From assembly GCA_965217685.1 (NCBI GenBank), contig CBDCIZ010000003.1:1178001-1242000 (forward strand): a stretch of DNA of 64,000 bases. The letters are read 5' to 3'. Position 1 is the stretch's first letter. Each line of letters begins with the position of its first letter. Below the pieces are notes generated by a model. It was not told the origin of the DNA. It made no database searches and saw only the letters and a list, made by a program, of their open reading frames with translations. The position numbers were made by a program, and so were the translations under genes. Positions 53,261 through 62,624 of the stretch are shown here, piece by piece. Source of the DNA: Aurantimonas sp965217685 (GTDB lineage: Bacteria > Pseudomonadota > Alphaproteobacteria > Rhizobiales > Rhizobiaceae).

Positions 53261-54574
53261 ATGAAAGACGCTGCTCGTTATATGCCGGGCTTCGGCAACG
53301 ATTTCGAATCCGAGGCGCTCGAAGGCGCTCTGCCGCAGGGCCAGAACTCACCGCAGAAATGCGCATATGGGCTTTATGCCGAGCAATTGTCCGGCACGGC
53401 TTTCACCGCGCCGCGCGGCCAGAATGAACGCACCTGGTGCTATCGCATTCGCCCGTCGGTGAAGCACACCGGACGGTTCGAGAAGATCGACGCCCCTTTG
53501 TGGAAAAGCGCGCCGAATATCGATCCGGACGTCATCTCGCTCGGTCAGTATCGCTGGGATCCGGTGCCGCATTCCGATGAACCGCTCACCTGGGTGACCG
53601 GCATGCGCACGGTGACCACGGCCGGTGACGTCAACACCCAGACCGGTATGGCGACACATGTCTATCTCGTCACCGCGTCGATGGAAGACGCGTACTTCTA
53701 TTCGGCCGACGGCGAACTGCTTGTCGTGCCGCAGGAGGGGCGTCTGCGCTTTGCGACCGAACTCGGAATCATCGACGTGGAGCCCAAGGAAATCTGCGTT
53801 CTGCCGCGCGGCCTCGTCTACCGCGTCGAGGTTCTGGAGGGGCCGTGTCGCGGCTTCGTCTGCGAAAATTACGGCCAGAAATTCGACTTGCCGAGCCGCG
53901 GTCCGATCGGCGCGAACTGTCTTGCCAATCCTCGCGACTTCAAGACGCCGGTCGCCGCCTTCGAGGATCGCGAGGCGACCAGCACCATGACGATCAAATG
54001 GTGCGGTGCGTTCCACCGCTCGACGATCAACCATTCGCCGCTCGACGTCGTCGCCTGGCACGGCAACTACGCGCCGTGGAAATACGATCTACGGACCTAT
54101 TCGCCGGTGGGCTCGATCCTGTTCGACCATCCCGATCCGTCGATCTTCACGGTGCTGACCGCGCCGTCGGGCGTCGAGGGGACGGCCAATATCGACTTCG
54201 TCTTCTTCCGCGAACGCTGGATGGTGGCCGAGCACTCCTTTCGCCCGCCCTGGTACCACAAGAACATCATGAGCGAGCTGATGGGCAACATCTACGGTGT
54301 CTACGACGCCAAGCCGAAGGGGTTCGTACCCGGCGGCATGAGCCTGCACAATTGCATGTTGCCGCACGGGCCGGACCGCAATGCGTTCGAAGGCGCCTCC
54401 AATGCAGAGCTGAAAGCGGAGAAGCTCGACGAGACGATGAGCTTCATGTTCGAGACGCGCTTCCCCCAGCAGCTGACGTCGTGGGCCGCCAGGGAGGCCC
54501 CGCTTCAGAACGAATACAGCGACTGCTGGACCAGCCTCGACAAGAAGTTCGACGGCACTCCCGGCGTGAAGTGA
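53261..54574 (+). CDS. hmgA: Homogentisate 1,2-dioxygenase
   Basis: 437-residue non-heme Fe(II) dioxygenase that opens homogentisate to maleylacetoacetate. It starts YMPGFGNDFESEALEGALPQ with FTAPRGQNERTWCYRIRPS, all standard. The C-terminal active-site region holds the metal-binding histidines and Glu in WMVAEHSFRPPWYHKNIMSE and PGGMSLHNCMLPHGPD. The ATG at 53261 follows GGGAGG; the upstream in-frame start lies in the IS-flank region. Fumarylacetoacetase follows 7 nt later. Confidence 0.96.
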   Translation: MKDAARYMPGFGNDFESEALEGALPQGQNSPQKCAYGLYAEQLSGTAFTAPRGQNERTWCYRIRPSVKHTGRFEKIDAPLWKSAPNIDPDVISLGQYRWDPVPHSDEPLTWVTGMRTVTTAGDVNTQTGMATHVYLVTASMEDAYFYSADGELLVVPQEGRLRFATELGIIDVEPKEICVLPRGLVYRVEVLEGPCRGFVCENYGQKFDLPSRGPIGANCLANPRDFKTPVAAFEDREATSTMTIKWCGAFHRSTINHSPLDVVAWHGNYAPWKYDLRTYSPVGSILFDHPDPSIFTVLTAPSGVEGTANIDFVFFRERWMVAEHSFRPPWYHKNIMSELMGNIYGVYDAKPKGFVPGGMSLHNCMLPHGPDRNAFEGASNAELKAEKLDETMSFMFETRFPQQLTSWAAREAPLQNEYSDCWTSLDKKFDGTPGVK

Positions 54575-54581
54575 GGACGAA

Positions 54582-55601
54582 ATGAAGCTTGCCACTTTGA
54601 AAGACACGACGCGCGATGGCCGGCTCGTCGTCGTCTCGAAGGATCTCACCCGCTGCTCGGAAGTGCCGCACATCGCCCGCACGCTGCAGGCGGCGCTCGA
54701 CGACTGGAAGCATGTCGCGCCGCGGCTTGACGGGGTCGCCGAGGGGATCGAAGCCGGCAGCCAGCCCACCATGCGCTTTCACGAGCACGACGCCCACTCG
54801 CCACTGCCACGGGCCTATCAATGGGCCGACGGCTCGGCCTATGTGAACCATGTCGAACTCGTGCGGAGGGCGCGGGGCGCCGAGATGCCGCAGAGCTTCT
54901 GGACCGATCCCTTGATGTATCAGGGCGGCTCCGACAGCTTCCTGCCGCCGCGTGCGCCGATCCGTTTTCCCGCCGAGGCCGTCCCGGCCTGGGGCGTCGA
55001 TTTCGAGGGCGAGATCGCGGTCGTCGTGGACGACGTGCCGCTCGGTGCGGACGAGGCGGCCTGCCGTGAGGCGATCCGCCTCGTCATGCTGGTCAACGAC
55101 GTCTCCCTGCGCGGCCTGATCCCGGACGAGCTTTCAAAGGGCTTCGGCTTCTTCCAGGCCAAGCCGTCCTCCGCCTTTTCGCCGGTCGCCGTGACGCCGG
55201 ACGAACTGGGCGCGGCCTGGGACGGCGCAAAACTCTCGCTGCCGCTCGTCGTCTCGCTGAACGGTCAGGCCTTCGGCAAGGCCAATGCCGGCACCGACAT
55301 GACGTTCGATTTTGCAAAGCTGGTCGCCCATGCCGCGAAAACCCGGCCGCTCGCCGCCGGCGCGATCGTCGGCTCCGGGACGGTTTCCAACAAGGGCAAG
55401 AACGGCGGCGCGGGACAGCCGGTCGCGGCAGGCGGCGTCGGCTATTCCTGCCTTGCCGAGATCCGCATGGTCGAGACGATCGAGGACGGCGAGGCGAAGA
55501 CATCCTTCATGGCTTTCGGCGACACGGTGCGGATCGAAATGGCGGACGCGTCCGGCCATTCGATCTTCGGCGCCATTGAGCAGACGCTCGAGGAAGAATG
55601 A
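54582..55601 (+). CDS. fahA: Fumarylacetoacetase / fumarylacetoacetate hydrolase
   Basis: 339-residue FAH-family hydrolase, the last step of tyrosine degradation, giving fumarate and acetoacetate. The metal-binding Glu residues lie in VDFEGEIAVVVDDVP, and the C-terminal core has LVVSLNGQAFGKANAG, GSGTVSNKG and YSCLAEIRMVETIEDG. It is of the short bacterial form found beside hmgA. It is co-transcribed with hmgA. No maleylacetoacetate isomerase gene is seen in the window. Confidence 0.92.
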   Translation: MKLATLKDTTRDGRLVVVSKDLTRCSEVPHIARTLQAALDDWKHVAPRLDGVAEGIEAGSQPTMRFHEHDAHSPLPRAYQWADGSAYVNHVELVRRARGAEMPQSFWTDPLMYQGGSDSFLPPRAPIRFPAEAVPAWGVDFEGEIAVVVDDVPLGADEAACREAIRLVMLVNDVSLRGLIPDELSKGFGFFQAKPSSAFSPVAVTPDELGAAWDGAKLSLPLVVSLNGQAFGKANAGTDMTFDFAKLVAHAAKTRPLAAGAIVGSGTVSNKGKNGGAGQPVAAGGVGYSCLAEIRMVETIEDGEAKTSFMAFGDTVRIEMADASGHSIFGAIEQTLEEE

Positions 55602-55856
55602 AGCCGCTATCGAGGCCGGTTGCAGATCGCCTTTGGTCTGCGAGATGAGCCACAAGTTCCATGAGGCCTTGCGGCGGCTCGTTCCTGGTCTTTTCGAAGG
55701 TGAAAACGTCCGCGATCTGATCAGAAAGGGGCAAGCTTCCTTTACGAGTGTTTATCAACACCCCTTCACGCGCTCGGTCGAGCCCTGTATCGTCACCTGG
55801 AAGCAGGTTCCGAAACAATCCCTCTCCGCTCGACTGGCGCGGGTGACCGAACGATC

Positions 55857-56327
55857 TCATCCGATCGAGACGCCGTTCTCCTCCTTCAACGTCATCAGCA
55901 CGATCTCGGACCGCACTTGGCTGACCTGCGGGTGCGGCAAGAGGTGAAGATGGACGAAATCGGCAAAGGTCGCGAGATCCTGTGTCATCAGGATCAGCAC
56001 ATAGTCGGCATCGCCTGACACCGAGAAGGCCGAACGCACCTCCTCGTGCCGGCCGAGGAAATCGGCGAAATCTTGCGCGTTTCGTTGGCTGTGGGCCGAA
56101 AGATTGACCCGCGTGATCGCCCGCAACCCGTAGCCGAGCGCGGCCGGTTCGAGCCGTGCCGAATAGCCAGCGATGACGCCTTCCGCCTCCAGCCGCGCCC
56201 GCCGGCGCGAGCACTGGGAGGCCGACAGGTTCACGATCCCCGCCAGATCGGCGTTGGTGCGCGAGGAATCGTCCTGAAGCGCCTTCAGGATCGCATGATC
56301 GAAGCTGTCTGTGAGAACTTTGCGCAT
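55857..56327 (-). CDS. Lrp/AsnC-family transcriptional regulator
   Basis: 156-residue regulator. The N-terminal helix-turn-helix is DHAILKALQDDSSRTNADLA plus NLSASQCSRRRARLEAEGVI; the C-terminal RAM ligand domain has FSVSGDADYVLILMTQDLAT. It is divergent from hppD (120 nt apart), where it probably responds to tyrosine, phenylalanine or a pathway intermediate. Regulation of hppD and the hmgA-fahA operon by it is inferred from position, which is common in alphaproteobacteria. Confidence 0.92.
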   Translation of the reverse strand: MRKVLTDSFDHAILKALQDDSSRTNADLAGIVNLSASQCSRRRARLEAEGVIAGYSARLEPAALGYGLRAITRVNLSAHSQRNAQDFADFLGRHEEVRSAFSVSGDADYVLILMTQDLATFADFVHLHLLPHPQVSQVRSEIVLMTLKEENGVSIG

Positions 56328-56447
56328 AAAAACGCCTTTTCACGCATGGACCGTGCAAATTCAGCCGCAACCGCCGTGGCTTTGCAAGCCCTTTGCACGG
56401 CATTTCGCCGAAGATGGGAAGACCGAATGAAAGCCAGGAGACACACC

Positions 56448-57548
56448 ATGGGTCCGTTCCCCCACGATGCGCCAACGACCGGAATCACCGAGGCGAATCC
56501 GGCCGGCACCGACGGTTTCGAATTCGTCGAGTTCGCCGGCCCCGATCCGGACGTGATCCGCGCCCAGTTCGCCAAAATGGGTTACATCCACGTCGCCGAC
56601 CATAAGACCAAGGCGGTCGAACTCTGGCAGCAGGGCGACATCAGCTATCTCCTGACTTCAGAGCCAGGTGGCCATGCGGTGCAATTCGTTGAGGAGCACG
56701 GGCCTTGCGCGCCCTCCATGGGATGGCGCACCGCCGACGCCCGGCACGCTTTCGACCATGCGGTGAAGAATGGAGCCGAGCCCGTGACCAAGGGCAAGAC
56801 GCTCGACTGGCCGGCCATTCGGGGCATCGGCGGCAGTCTGATCTATTTCGTCGAGGGGCATCGCGACCACTCGGTCTACAATGACGAGTTCGAGTGGTTG
56901 TCCAAAGCCCATCCTATGGGCGTCGGCTTCTACTATCTCGATCACCTCACCCACAACGTCCACCAGGGCAACATGGACACCTGGTTCGACTTCTACGGCA
57001 AGCTGTTCAACTTCAGGGAAATCCGCTTCTTCGACATCAAGGGCAAGTTTACCGGCCTGTTTTCGCGGGCGCTGACGAGCCCCTGCGGACGCATCCGCAT
57101 TCCGATCAACGAGGACCGTGGCGAAACCGGGCAGATCGTCGAATTTTTGAAGCGCTACAAGGGCGAGGGCATCCAGCACATTGCCGTCGGCGCGCGCGAC
57201 ATATACTCATCCGCCGACGCGATAGCCGCGCGTGGCCTGAAGTTCATGCCCGCGCCGCCGGCGTCGTATTATCCGCAGTCGAAGGAGCGTGTGACCGGAC
57301 ACCACGAGCCGATCGACGCGATGGCCAAGCACGGTATTCTGATCGATGGTGAGGGCGTCGTCGAAGGAGGTGAAACCCGCATTCTCCTGCAGATCTTTTC
57401 CAAGACCATGATCGGTCCGATCTTCTTCGAGTTTATCCAGCGCAAAGGCGACGACGGTTTCGGCGAGGGCAATTTCAAGGCGCTGTTCGAAGCCATCGAG
57501 CAGGATCAGATCGACCGGGGCGTCATCGGCAACGAAGCCGCGGAGTAG
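56448..57548 (+). CDS. hppD: 4-hydroxyphenylpyruvate dioxygenase
   Basis: 366-residue two-domain VOC dioxygenase converting 4-hydroxyphenylpyruvate to homogentisate. The Fe(II) triad is His166 (YYLDHLTHNV), His244 (GIQHIAVGA) and Glu328 (IFFEFIQRKG). The C-terminal helix GFGEGNFKALFEAIEQDQ, which closes the active site, is complete. The ATG at 56448 follows CAGGAG; the longer frame runs into the regulator promoter. It feeds the hmgA-fahA pair. Confidence 0.96.
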   Translation: MGPFPHDAPTTGITEANPAGTDGFEFVEFAGPDPDVIRAQFAKMGYIHVADHKTKAVELWQQGDISYLLTSEPGGHAVQFVEEHGPCAPSMGWRTADARHAFDHAVKNGAEPVTKGKTLDWPAIRGIGGSLIYFVEGHRDHSVYNDEFEWLSKAHPMGVGFYYLDHLTHNVHQGNMDTWFDFYGKLFNFREIRFFDIKGKFTGLFSRALTSPCGRIRIPINEDRGETGQIVEFLKRYKGEGIQHIAVGARDIYSSADAIAARGLKFMPAPPASYYPQSKERVTGHHEPIDAMAKHGILIDGEGVVEGGETRILLQIFSKTMIGPIFFEFIQRKGDDGFGEGNFKALFEAIEQDQIDRGVIGNEAAE

Positions 57549-57642
57549 GGATGCCGCCTTCGCGTAGCGGGCATGGATGCACGTTGCCGGGATGCCCTCC
57601 GCCATCAACGCATGACAGGATCGAATCGACAAAGGACCGGGT

Positions 57643-58614
57643 TCAAACAGTCCGGCCGAACAGTTCGCGGATGGCGCCCGGCGCCATGCCCAGACGCCGG
57701 TGGAAGGCGCGCCGCATATGTTCGATCGACGCAAAGCCGGCACGGCGGGCGATCGCCGATTGCGGCACAGTGGTGGTCTCGAGCATGATACGGGCCTGTT
57801 CGACCCGGATGATCTCCACCGTCGCCGACGGCGACTGTCCGGTAATTTCGGTAAAGCGACGCTGAAAGGTACGCTCGGACTGACCTGCCGCCCGCGCCAG
57901 ATCCTCGATCGACCAAGGATGTTCCAGTTCCACGGCAACCCGCTCCAGCAGCTTTGAATAGCGCCCCGACGCCGATTGGCCTTGCAATGCCAAGGGTTCA
58001 CTGAACTGGGACTGTCCCCCCGGACGCCGCAGGTAGACGATCAGGTTGCGTGCTATTCGCCCTGCGAGGTCTCGCCCCAGATCCTGCTCTACCAGTGCCA
58101 GGGCCATATCGATCCCGGCGGTGACCCCTGCGGAGGTCCAGACGGGACCGTCATTGACGTAGATCGAGTCGGGTTGGACCTTGATATCCCGGAATTGATC
58201 GGCCAGTTGCGCACAACTGCGCCAGTGCGTGGTGGCTTTGCGCCCATTCAGCATTCCGGTGGGCGCGAGAAGGAAGGCCCCGGTACAGACCGAGCAGATC
58301 CGGCGCACCGACGGGATCGCCGCTCTCAGGGCGGCGATCAGTTCGGCATTGTCCGCGGCCGCGGCCACGCCCGGCCCACCGGGCAGTACGATCGTGTCGG
58401 CTGCGGCCAGAGTGTCGAGCCCGTGATCGACCATCAAACTCGGCCCCGAGGCGGTTTCCAGCCGTCCGGGATGAAGCGCGGCGACGAGAATGTCGTATTC
58501 GGGTGCCGCACTCTCGCGGTTCGCGAGAGCAAACACTTGAAGTGGCCCGACAAGATCGAGCGGCTGATGATGCTGATAGGCAAGAAAGACGATCTGACGA
58601 ATCGCAGTGGTCAT
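57643..58614 (-). CDS. GlxA-type regulator (DJ-1/PfpI domain + AraC helix-turn-helix)
   Basis: 323-residue regulator. Residues 1-190 are a DJ-1/PfpI-like domain with the nucleophile-elbow sequence RICSVCTGAFLLAPTGML, as in GlxA and FtrA. Residues 215-320 form an AraC-type double helix-turn-helix (HPWSIEDLARAAGQSERTFQ, ATVEIIRVEQARIMLETT). The ATG at 58614 is chosen. It is divergent from an ABC transporter operon that also encodes a stand-alone DJ-1 enzyme, so regulator and enzyme may recognise related ligands. Confidence 0.9.
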   Translation of the reverse strand: MTTAIRQIVFLAYQHHQPLDLVGPLQVFALANRESAAPEYDILVAALHPGRLETASGPSLMVDHGLDTLAAADTIVLPGGPGVAAAADNAELIAALRAAIPSVRRICSVCTGAFLLAPTGMLNGRKATTHWRSCAQLADQFRDIKVQPDSIYVNDGPVWTSAGVTAGIDMALALVEQDLGRDLAGRIARNLIVYLRRPGGQSQFSEPLALQGQSASGRYSKLLERVAVELEHPWSIEDLARAAGQSERTFQRRFTEITGQSPSATVEIIRVEQARIMLETTTVPQSAIARRAGFASIEHMRRAFHRRLGMAPGAIRELFGRTV

Positions 58615-58800
58615 GACGAACCTGTCCGATATCTGGCGTGCACGCAGGAGCAGCGGCCCAGCCGCCCCTGGAATCAAGTCCATCAAACCGCTATTCGCGC
58701 GCCTTTGGCGTGAAAAGTGGTTCTTTTGGCGCCCGCGCCAAACTATCCCAGTGTAGCCTTTCTGAACATCGACGCTGAAACCGAAAACAGGGAGGGCGCC

Positions 58801-59766
58801 TTGCGTAACTTTTCAAGTCTTCTGCTGGCGTTGTCGCTCGCCGCATTGTGGTCATGGCCGCTTCAAGCCCAAACCAGGAAGCCGATCATCGCGATCACGC
58901 AGATCGTCGAGCATCCCGACCTCGACAATGTGCGCAAAGGTGTTCTCGAGGCCCTCGCCCAAGCCGGCTACGATGACGAGAGCGCGGACATCCTCTTCGA
59001 AAGCGCCCAGGGCGACATCCCGACTGCGGTCCAGATCGCCAACCATTTCGTCAATAAGTCACCGGACATCATCATTGGTATCTCGACACCTTCGGCGCAG
59101 GCCGTCGTGCGGGCGACGCGCACAATCCCGGTCGTGTTCGGCGCCATCGGCGACCCACTCGGCGCCGGGCTGGTAACGAACATGGAGCATCCGGGCCAGA
59201 ACGTGACGGGGACGCGGTCGTTCACCCCGGTGGAGCCGGTACTGGACCTGATCCACGAACTGGTGCCGAACGCGAAATCCATCGGCATTCTGAGCAATCC
59301 GGGCGAGGCCAATTCCCGCGCCTCCGTCAACGCAATGGTCGCAGCGGGGACGCAGCGTGGCTACGAGGTGATCGACCAGAACGTCATGGCTTCTTCGGAG
59401 ATCGCAACCGCGACGATCGGACTCGTGGGTAGGACGGATGTCGTCTACATTCCGACCGACAACACCGTCACGGCCGGAGCCGAAACAGCGATCAAGATCG
59501 CGAACGACAACAAGATTCCCGTTTTCAGCGCGGAATCGGCCGGGGCCAAGCATGGTGCTTTGCTGTCGATCGGCTTCGACTGGTACGAAATCGGCCGAGC
59601 GACGGCCGACATCGCGGTGCGCGTCCTGAAAGGCGAGAAACCCGGCGACATTCCGGTGGAATCGGCGAAGAAGGTGTCCCTTCGTATCAACTTGGCAACG
59701 GCGAAGAAACTGGGCGTCGCGCTGCCACAGGTGATCATCGACAAGGCGGTTGAAGTCTACGACTGA
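58801..59766 (+). CDS. ABC transporter substrate-binding protein (ABC_sub_bind/TrpX family)
   Basis: 321-residue periplasmic binding protein with a Sec leader (SSLLLALSLAALWSWPLQAQ, cut near residue 24). Segments IAITQIVEHPDLDNVRKGVL, VVFGAIGDPLGAGLV and GILSNPGEANSRASV are standard for this family, whose known ligands include aromatic amino acids. The TTG at 58801 is 5 nt after GGGAGG and gives the right leader; upstream frame positions would spoil it. First gene of a three-gene importer operon. Confidence 0.88.
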   Translation: MRNFSSLLLALSLAALWSWPLQAQTRKPIIAITQIVEHPDLDNVRKGVLEALAQAGYDDESADILFESAQGDIPTAVQIANHFVNKSPDIIIGISTPSAQAVVRATRTIPVVFGAIGDPLGAGLVTNMEHPGQNVTGTRSFTPVEPVLDLIHELVPNAKSIGILSNPGEANSRASVNAMVAAGTQRGYEVIDQNVMASSEIATATIGLVGRTDVVYIPTDNTVTAGAETAIKIANDNKIPVFSAESAGAKHGALLSIGFDWYEIGRATADIAVRVLKGEKPGDIPVESAKKVSLRINLATAKKLGVALPQVIIDKAVEVYD

Positions 59767-59790
59767 CCGGCATCGCGGAGCCCTGTTCGA

Positions 59791-60738
59791 ATGAGCCTTC
59801 TAGCCCTTCTCAATGCCTGCGAGCTCGGTGCCCTCTACGGAGTCGTTGCGGTCGCGGTCTATCTGAGCTTCCGTATCCTCGATTTCCCGGACCTGACCGT
59901 CGACGGCAGCTTTACGACAGGAGCCGCCACGGCGGCGGCCCTGATCAGCAACGGCACCGACCCTTGGGTGGCGTCCCTGTGCGCGATAATCGTCGGAGTG
60001 GTCTGCGGTCTTGTAACGGCACTGCTGAACCGGCGTTTTGGTATGCTTCACCTGCTGGCCGGTATCCTGACCACCATCGCGTTGTATTCTGTCGACCTGC
60101 GCATCATGGGGCGGCCGAACATTCCGCTGATGAACGACGACATCGTGCTGACGCGGTTTTTGGACATAGGATACTCCGAACCTGTCGTCCGGGCCGTTGC
60201 GGCGGGCTTGATCGCGCTGGTCGCCGCCGCCTTGATCGCCGCCTTCCTGTTGTCCGAACACGGGCTGGGAATGCGTGCGACCGGGGCCAATCCCCGCATG
60301 GCCCGCGCCAACGGCGTCGACGTGGACCGCAACGTCTATATCGGACTTGGGATCTCGAACGGGCTGGTCGGCTTCGCGGGAGCCCTGTTCGCACAGTTCT
60401 CGGGTTTTGCCGATATCGGTGTCGGCACCGGCACGATCATCTTCGGCCTCGCGTCCGTGATCCTCGGCGAGTCGCTGTTTCCCACCCGGCGCATCCTGAT
60501 CGCGCTGATCGCCTGCATTGTGGGATCGGTGCTTTACCGGATCGCGGTGAGCGTTGCCCTCAACGTTCAATTTCTCGGCTTGCGGTCATCGGACCTGCAA
60601 CTCGTCACGGCAACGCTGGTCGTCGTCGCCTTCGTCGTCTCGAAACGTCGGGCATCTTGGCGGGAACGGGCGCAGCGCAAACGCAGCACTCACGCGCGCA
60701 AGTTCGCGGCCACCGGCGTAGAGGAGGCTTCCAAATGA
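59791..60738 (+). CDS. ABC transporter permease (branched-chain-type, BPD_transp_2)
   Basis: 315-residue permease with 8-9 membrane helices. The sequence YGVVAVAVYLSFRILDFPDL near the start and EHGLGMRATGANPRMARANG in the cytoplasmic coupling loop are family marks, together with GFADIGVGTGTIIFGLASVI. It follows the binding protein by 24 nt and overlaps the ATPase gene by 4 nt. The basic C-terminal tail is soluble. Confidence 0.9.
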   Translation: MSLLALLNACELGALYGVVAVAVYLSFRILDFPDLTVDGSFTTGAATAAALISNGTDPWVASLCAIIVGVVCGLVTALLNRRFGMLHLLAGILTTIALYSVDLRIMGRPNIPLMNDDIVLTRFLDIGYSEPVVRAVAAGLIALVAAALIAAFLLSEHGLGMRATGANPRMARANGVDVDRNVYIGLGISNGLVGFAGALFAQFSGFADIGVGTGTIIFGLASVILGESLFPTRRILIALIACIVGSVLYRIAVSVALNVQFLGLRSSDLQLVTATLVVVAFVVSKRRASWRERAQRKRSTHARKFAATGVEEASK

Positions 60739-61529
60739 TCTCAGTCGTCGATGCCGTCGTCGGCTTCATGCGCGGCACGCCGGACGAGAAAACCGCGCTG
60801 CGCGACGTGACGCTGGCCATCGAGTCCGGCGATTTCGTCACCGTTATCGGCTCCAACGGGGCGGGAAAATCGACGCTCCTGAACGCCATCTCAGGCGATG
60901 TGCCATTGATGGCGGGCTCGATCCGGCTCGACGAACGAGACGTGACGCGCGACAGCCCGCACCAGCGGGCGAGAATGGTGGCGCGGGTCTTCCAGGACCC
61001 GATGGCCGGCACCTGTGCCCCACTGTCCATCGAAGAAAATCTCGCGATCGCCGCTCGACGCCTGTCGGGCCGATCGCTGCGCCGGGCCCTGCGCAATGAC
61101 GATAGGTCCCTTTTCCGCGAGCATCTTTCGAAGCTCGGGCTCGGGCTGGAGAACCGCCTGACCGACGCAATCGGTCTTCTGTCCGGTGGGCAACGGCAGG
61201 CGGTCAGCCTGCTGATGGCGACGCTCGCGCCCTCGCGCATCCTGCTGCTCGACGAGCACACCGCAGCACTGGATCCGAAGGCGAGCGCTGCGGTGCTGGA
61301 ACTGACCAACCGCTTAGTGCGCGAGCTGAATCTCACGACCTTGATGATTACCCACAGCATGCGCGACGCGCTCGCCTACGGAAATCGTATCGTCATGCTG
61401 CATCAGGGCCAGATCATCTTCGAAGCCTCGGGCGAAGAGAAAAACAAGCTGACCGTTTCGGACCTGCTGGAGCGGTTCAGCCGGCTCGGCGGCGACACTC
61501 TGGACGACGATCGCCTGCTTCTCAACTGA
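60735..61529 (+). CDS. ABC transporter ATP-binding protein
   Basis: 264-residue ATPase. Walker A is GSNGAGKSTLLN, the signature is LSGGQRQAVS, Walker B is ILLLDEHTAALDP, with His in place of the more usual Pro, and the switch His is in TLMITHSM. It completes the importer with the two upstream genes. The ATG overlaps the permease stop. Probable substrates are small nitrogenous or aromatic compounds, but nothing in the sequence fixes this. Confidence 0.9.
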   Translation: MISVVDAVVGFMRGTPDEKTALRDVTLAIESGDFVTVIGSNGAGKSTLLNAISGDVPLMAGSIRLDERDVTRDSPHQRARMVARVFQDPMAGTCAPLSIEENLAIAARRLSGRSLRRALRNDDRSLFREHLSKLGLGLENRLTDAIGLLSGGQRQAVSLLMATLAPSRILLLDEHTAALDPKASAAVLELTNRLVRELNLTTLMITHSMRDALAYGNRIVMLHQGQIIFEASGEEKNKLTVSDLLERFSRLGGDTLDDDRLLLN

Positions 61530-61569
61530 CGACCGACATTTCCGAATCCTCAACGACGAGACAATCATC

Positions 61570-62259
61570 ATGACCGACTTCACCGTTGGAATGCTTCTGT
61601 TCGATGGCATGACCCACCTGGATTTGGCAGGCCCCCTGGACACGCTCGCCAGGATGCCGGACACGCGAGTGGAACTGATTTCCAAGACGGGCGCCTCCGT
61701 GCCCAGCGATTTGGGTTTCGAAGTGCCCGCAACCCACAGCTTCGCCACGGCCGGCAAGGGCGACATGGTCTTCGTCGGCGGCGGCCCCGGCGTCAACAGG
61801 CTCATGGAAGACAACGAGACGCTCGCTTTTCTTCAGAAGGGAGCGCAGGGGGCGCAATGGATCACCTCGGTCTGCACCGGGGCGCTCGTGCTCGGCGCGG
61901 CGGGACTGCTGCGCGGCTACAGGGCAACAACCCATTGGACCGCAATGGAGGCATTGGCGCCACTGGGCGCCGAAGCGGTGGACGAACGCGTGGTGATCGA
62001 TCGCAACCGGATAACCGGTGGGGGTGTGACCGCGGGAATCGACTTCGGGCTGCGAATCGTCGACTTGCTTCATGGCACCAAGGCCGCACAAACGGCGCAG
62101 CTCGCGATGGAATACAACCCTGCCCCGCCATACGCCGCTGGTTCGCCGAACGAAGCGCCACTGGACATCGTCGACCGTATTCGTGCTCGAACCGCGGCCA
62201 TTACGGCAGAGCGGATCGCCATCGCGCAGCGCATCGCCGCCGCACGGGGCTGGCAGTAA
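61570..62259 (+). CDS. DJ-1/PfpI-family enzyme, isonitrile hydratase-like
   Basis: 229-residue DJ-1/PfpI protein. The nucleophile elbow SVCTGALVLGAAGLL gives Cys102, and GLRGYRATTHWTAM-type and GGGVTAGIDFGLRIVDLL segments follow. These, with the length, resemble Pseudomonas isonitrile hydratase InhA, which converts isocyanides to N-formamides with a Cys nucleophile. It is 40 nt downstream of the ABC operon, so a transported compound may be its substrate. Other activities of the family (glyoxalase-like) cannot be excluded. Confidence 0.82.
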   Translation: MTDFTVGMLLFDGMTHLDLAGPLDTLARMPDTRVELISKTGASVPSDLGFEVPATHSFATAGKGDMVFVGGGPGVNRLMEDNETLAFLQKGAQGAQWITSVCTGALVLGAAGLLRGYRATTHWTAMEALAPLGAEAVDERVVIDRNRITGGGVTAGIDFGLRIVDLLHGTKAAQTAQLAMEYNPAPPYAAGSPNEAPLDIVDRIRARTAAITAERIAIAQRIAAARGWQ

Positions 62260-62270
62260 CCACCCGAAAA

Positions 62271-62300
62271 CGGCGACGCGATGGGCCAACCGTGTCGCCG
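62271..62300 (+). terminator. Strong hairpin after the DJ-1 gene
   Basis: CGGCGACGCG (62271-62280) pairs with CGTGTCGCCG (62291-62300): ten pairs including one G-U. No T-run follows, but the site is 12 nt after the stop and suits the end of the ABC/DJ-1 operon. Confidence 0.5.
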
Positions 62301-62624
62301 GCCGTCATGGGCATCGTTGTTTCATTCGGGTCGTCGGCGTCTGTACCAAGCGTTGAATGAGTTACCGGCATTTCGGGCGTTAACCGCGGACGCACTTCTT
62401 GCTCATCGGCTGACCGCCGGTTCTCATAAAAAGGCTTCCATGGCCTGTCTGCCGCAGTTGCCGCAGCTGCCGCCCCGGACGCCGCTTCGAGCGGGCAACT
62501 GGAATGGCTCGATCGGCGCGGCGGGGCAAAGTTCGGCACGGCGATGGATGGGAAAACTCCGCCGACGCCGCTTTCGCTCGGCCAGCATCGCGTTACACCG
62601 CCCCCTGACGCAAGGTCATTGCCG
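62301..62624. other. Non-coding stretch before the aminotransferase remnant
   Basis: About 320 nt between the hairpin and a truncated gene. Open frames here have no recognisable family traits; no RNA gene or repeat was seen. Confidence 0.45.

Noticed and set aside
55602..55856. Possible gene between fumarylacetoacetase and the Lrp regulator
   Set aside because: Open frames on the minus strand overlap the regulator in another frame and show no family traits.
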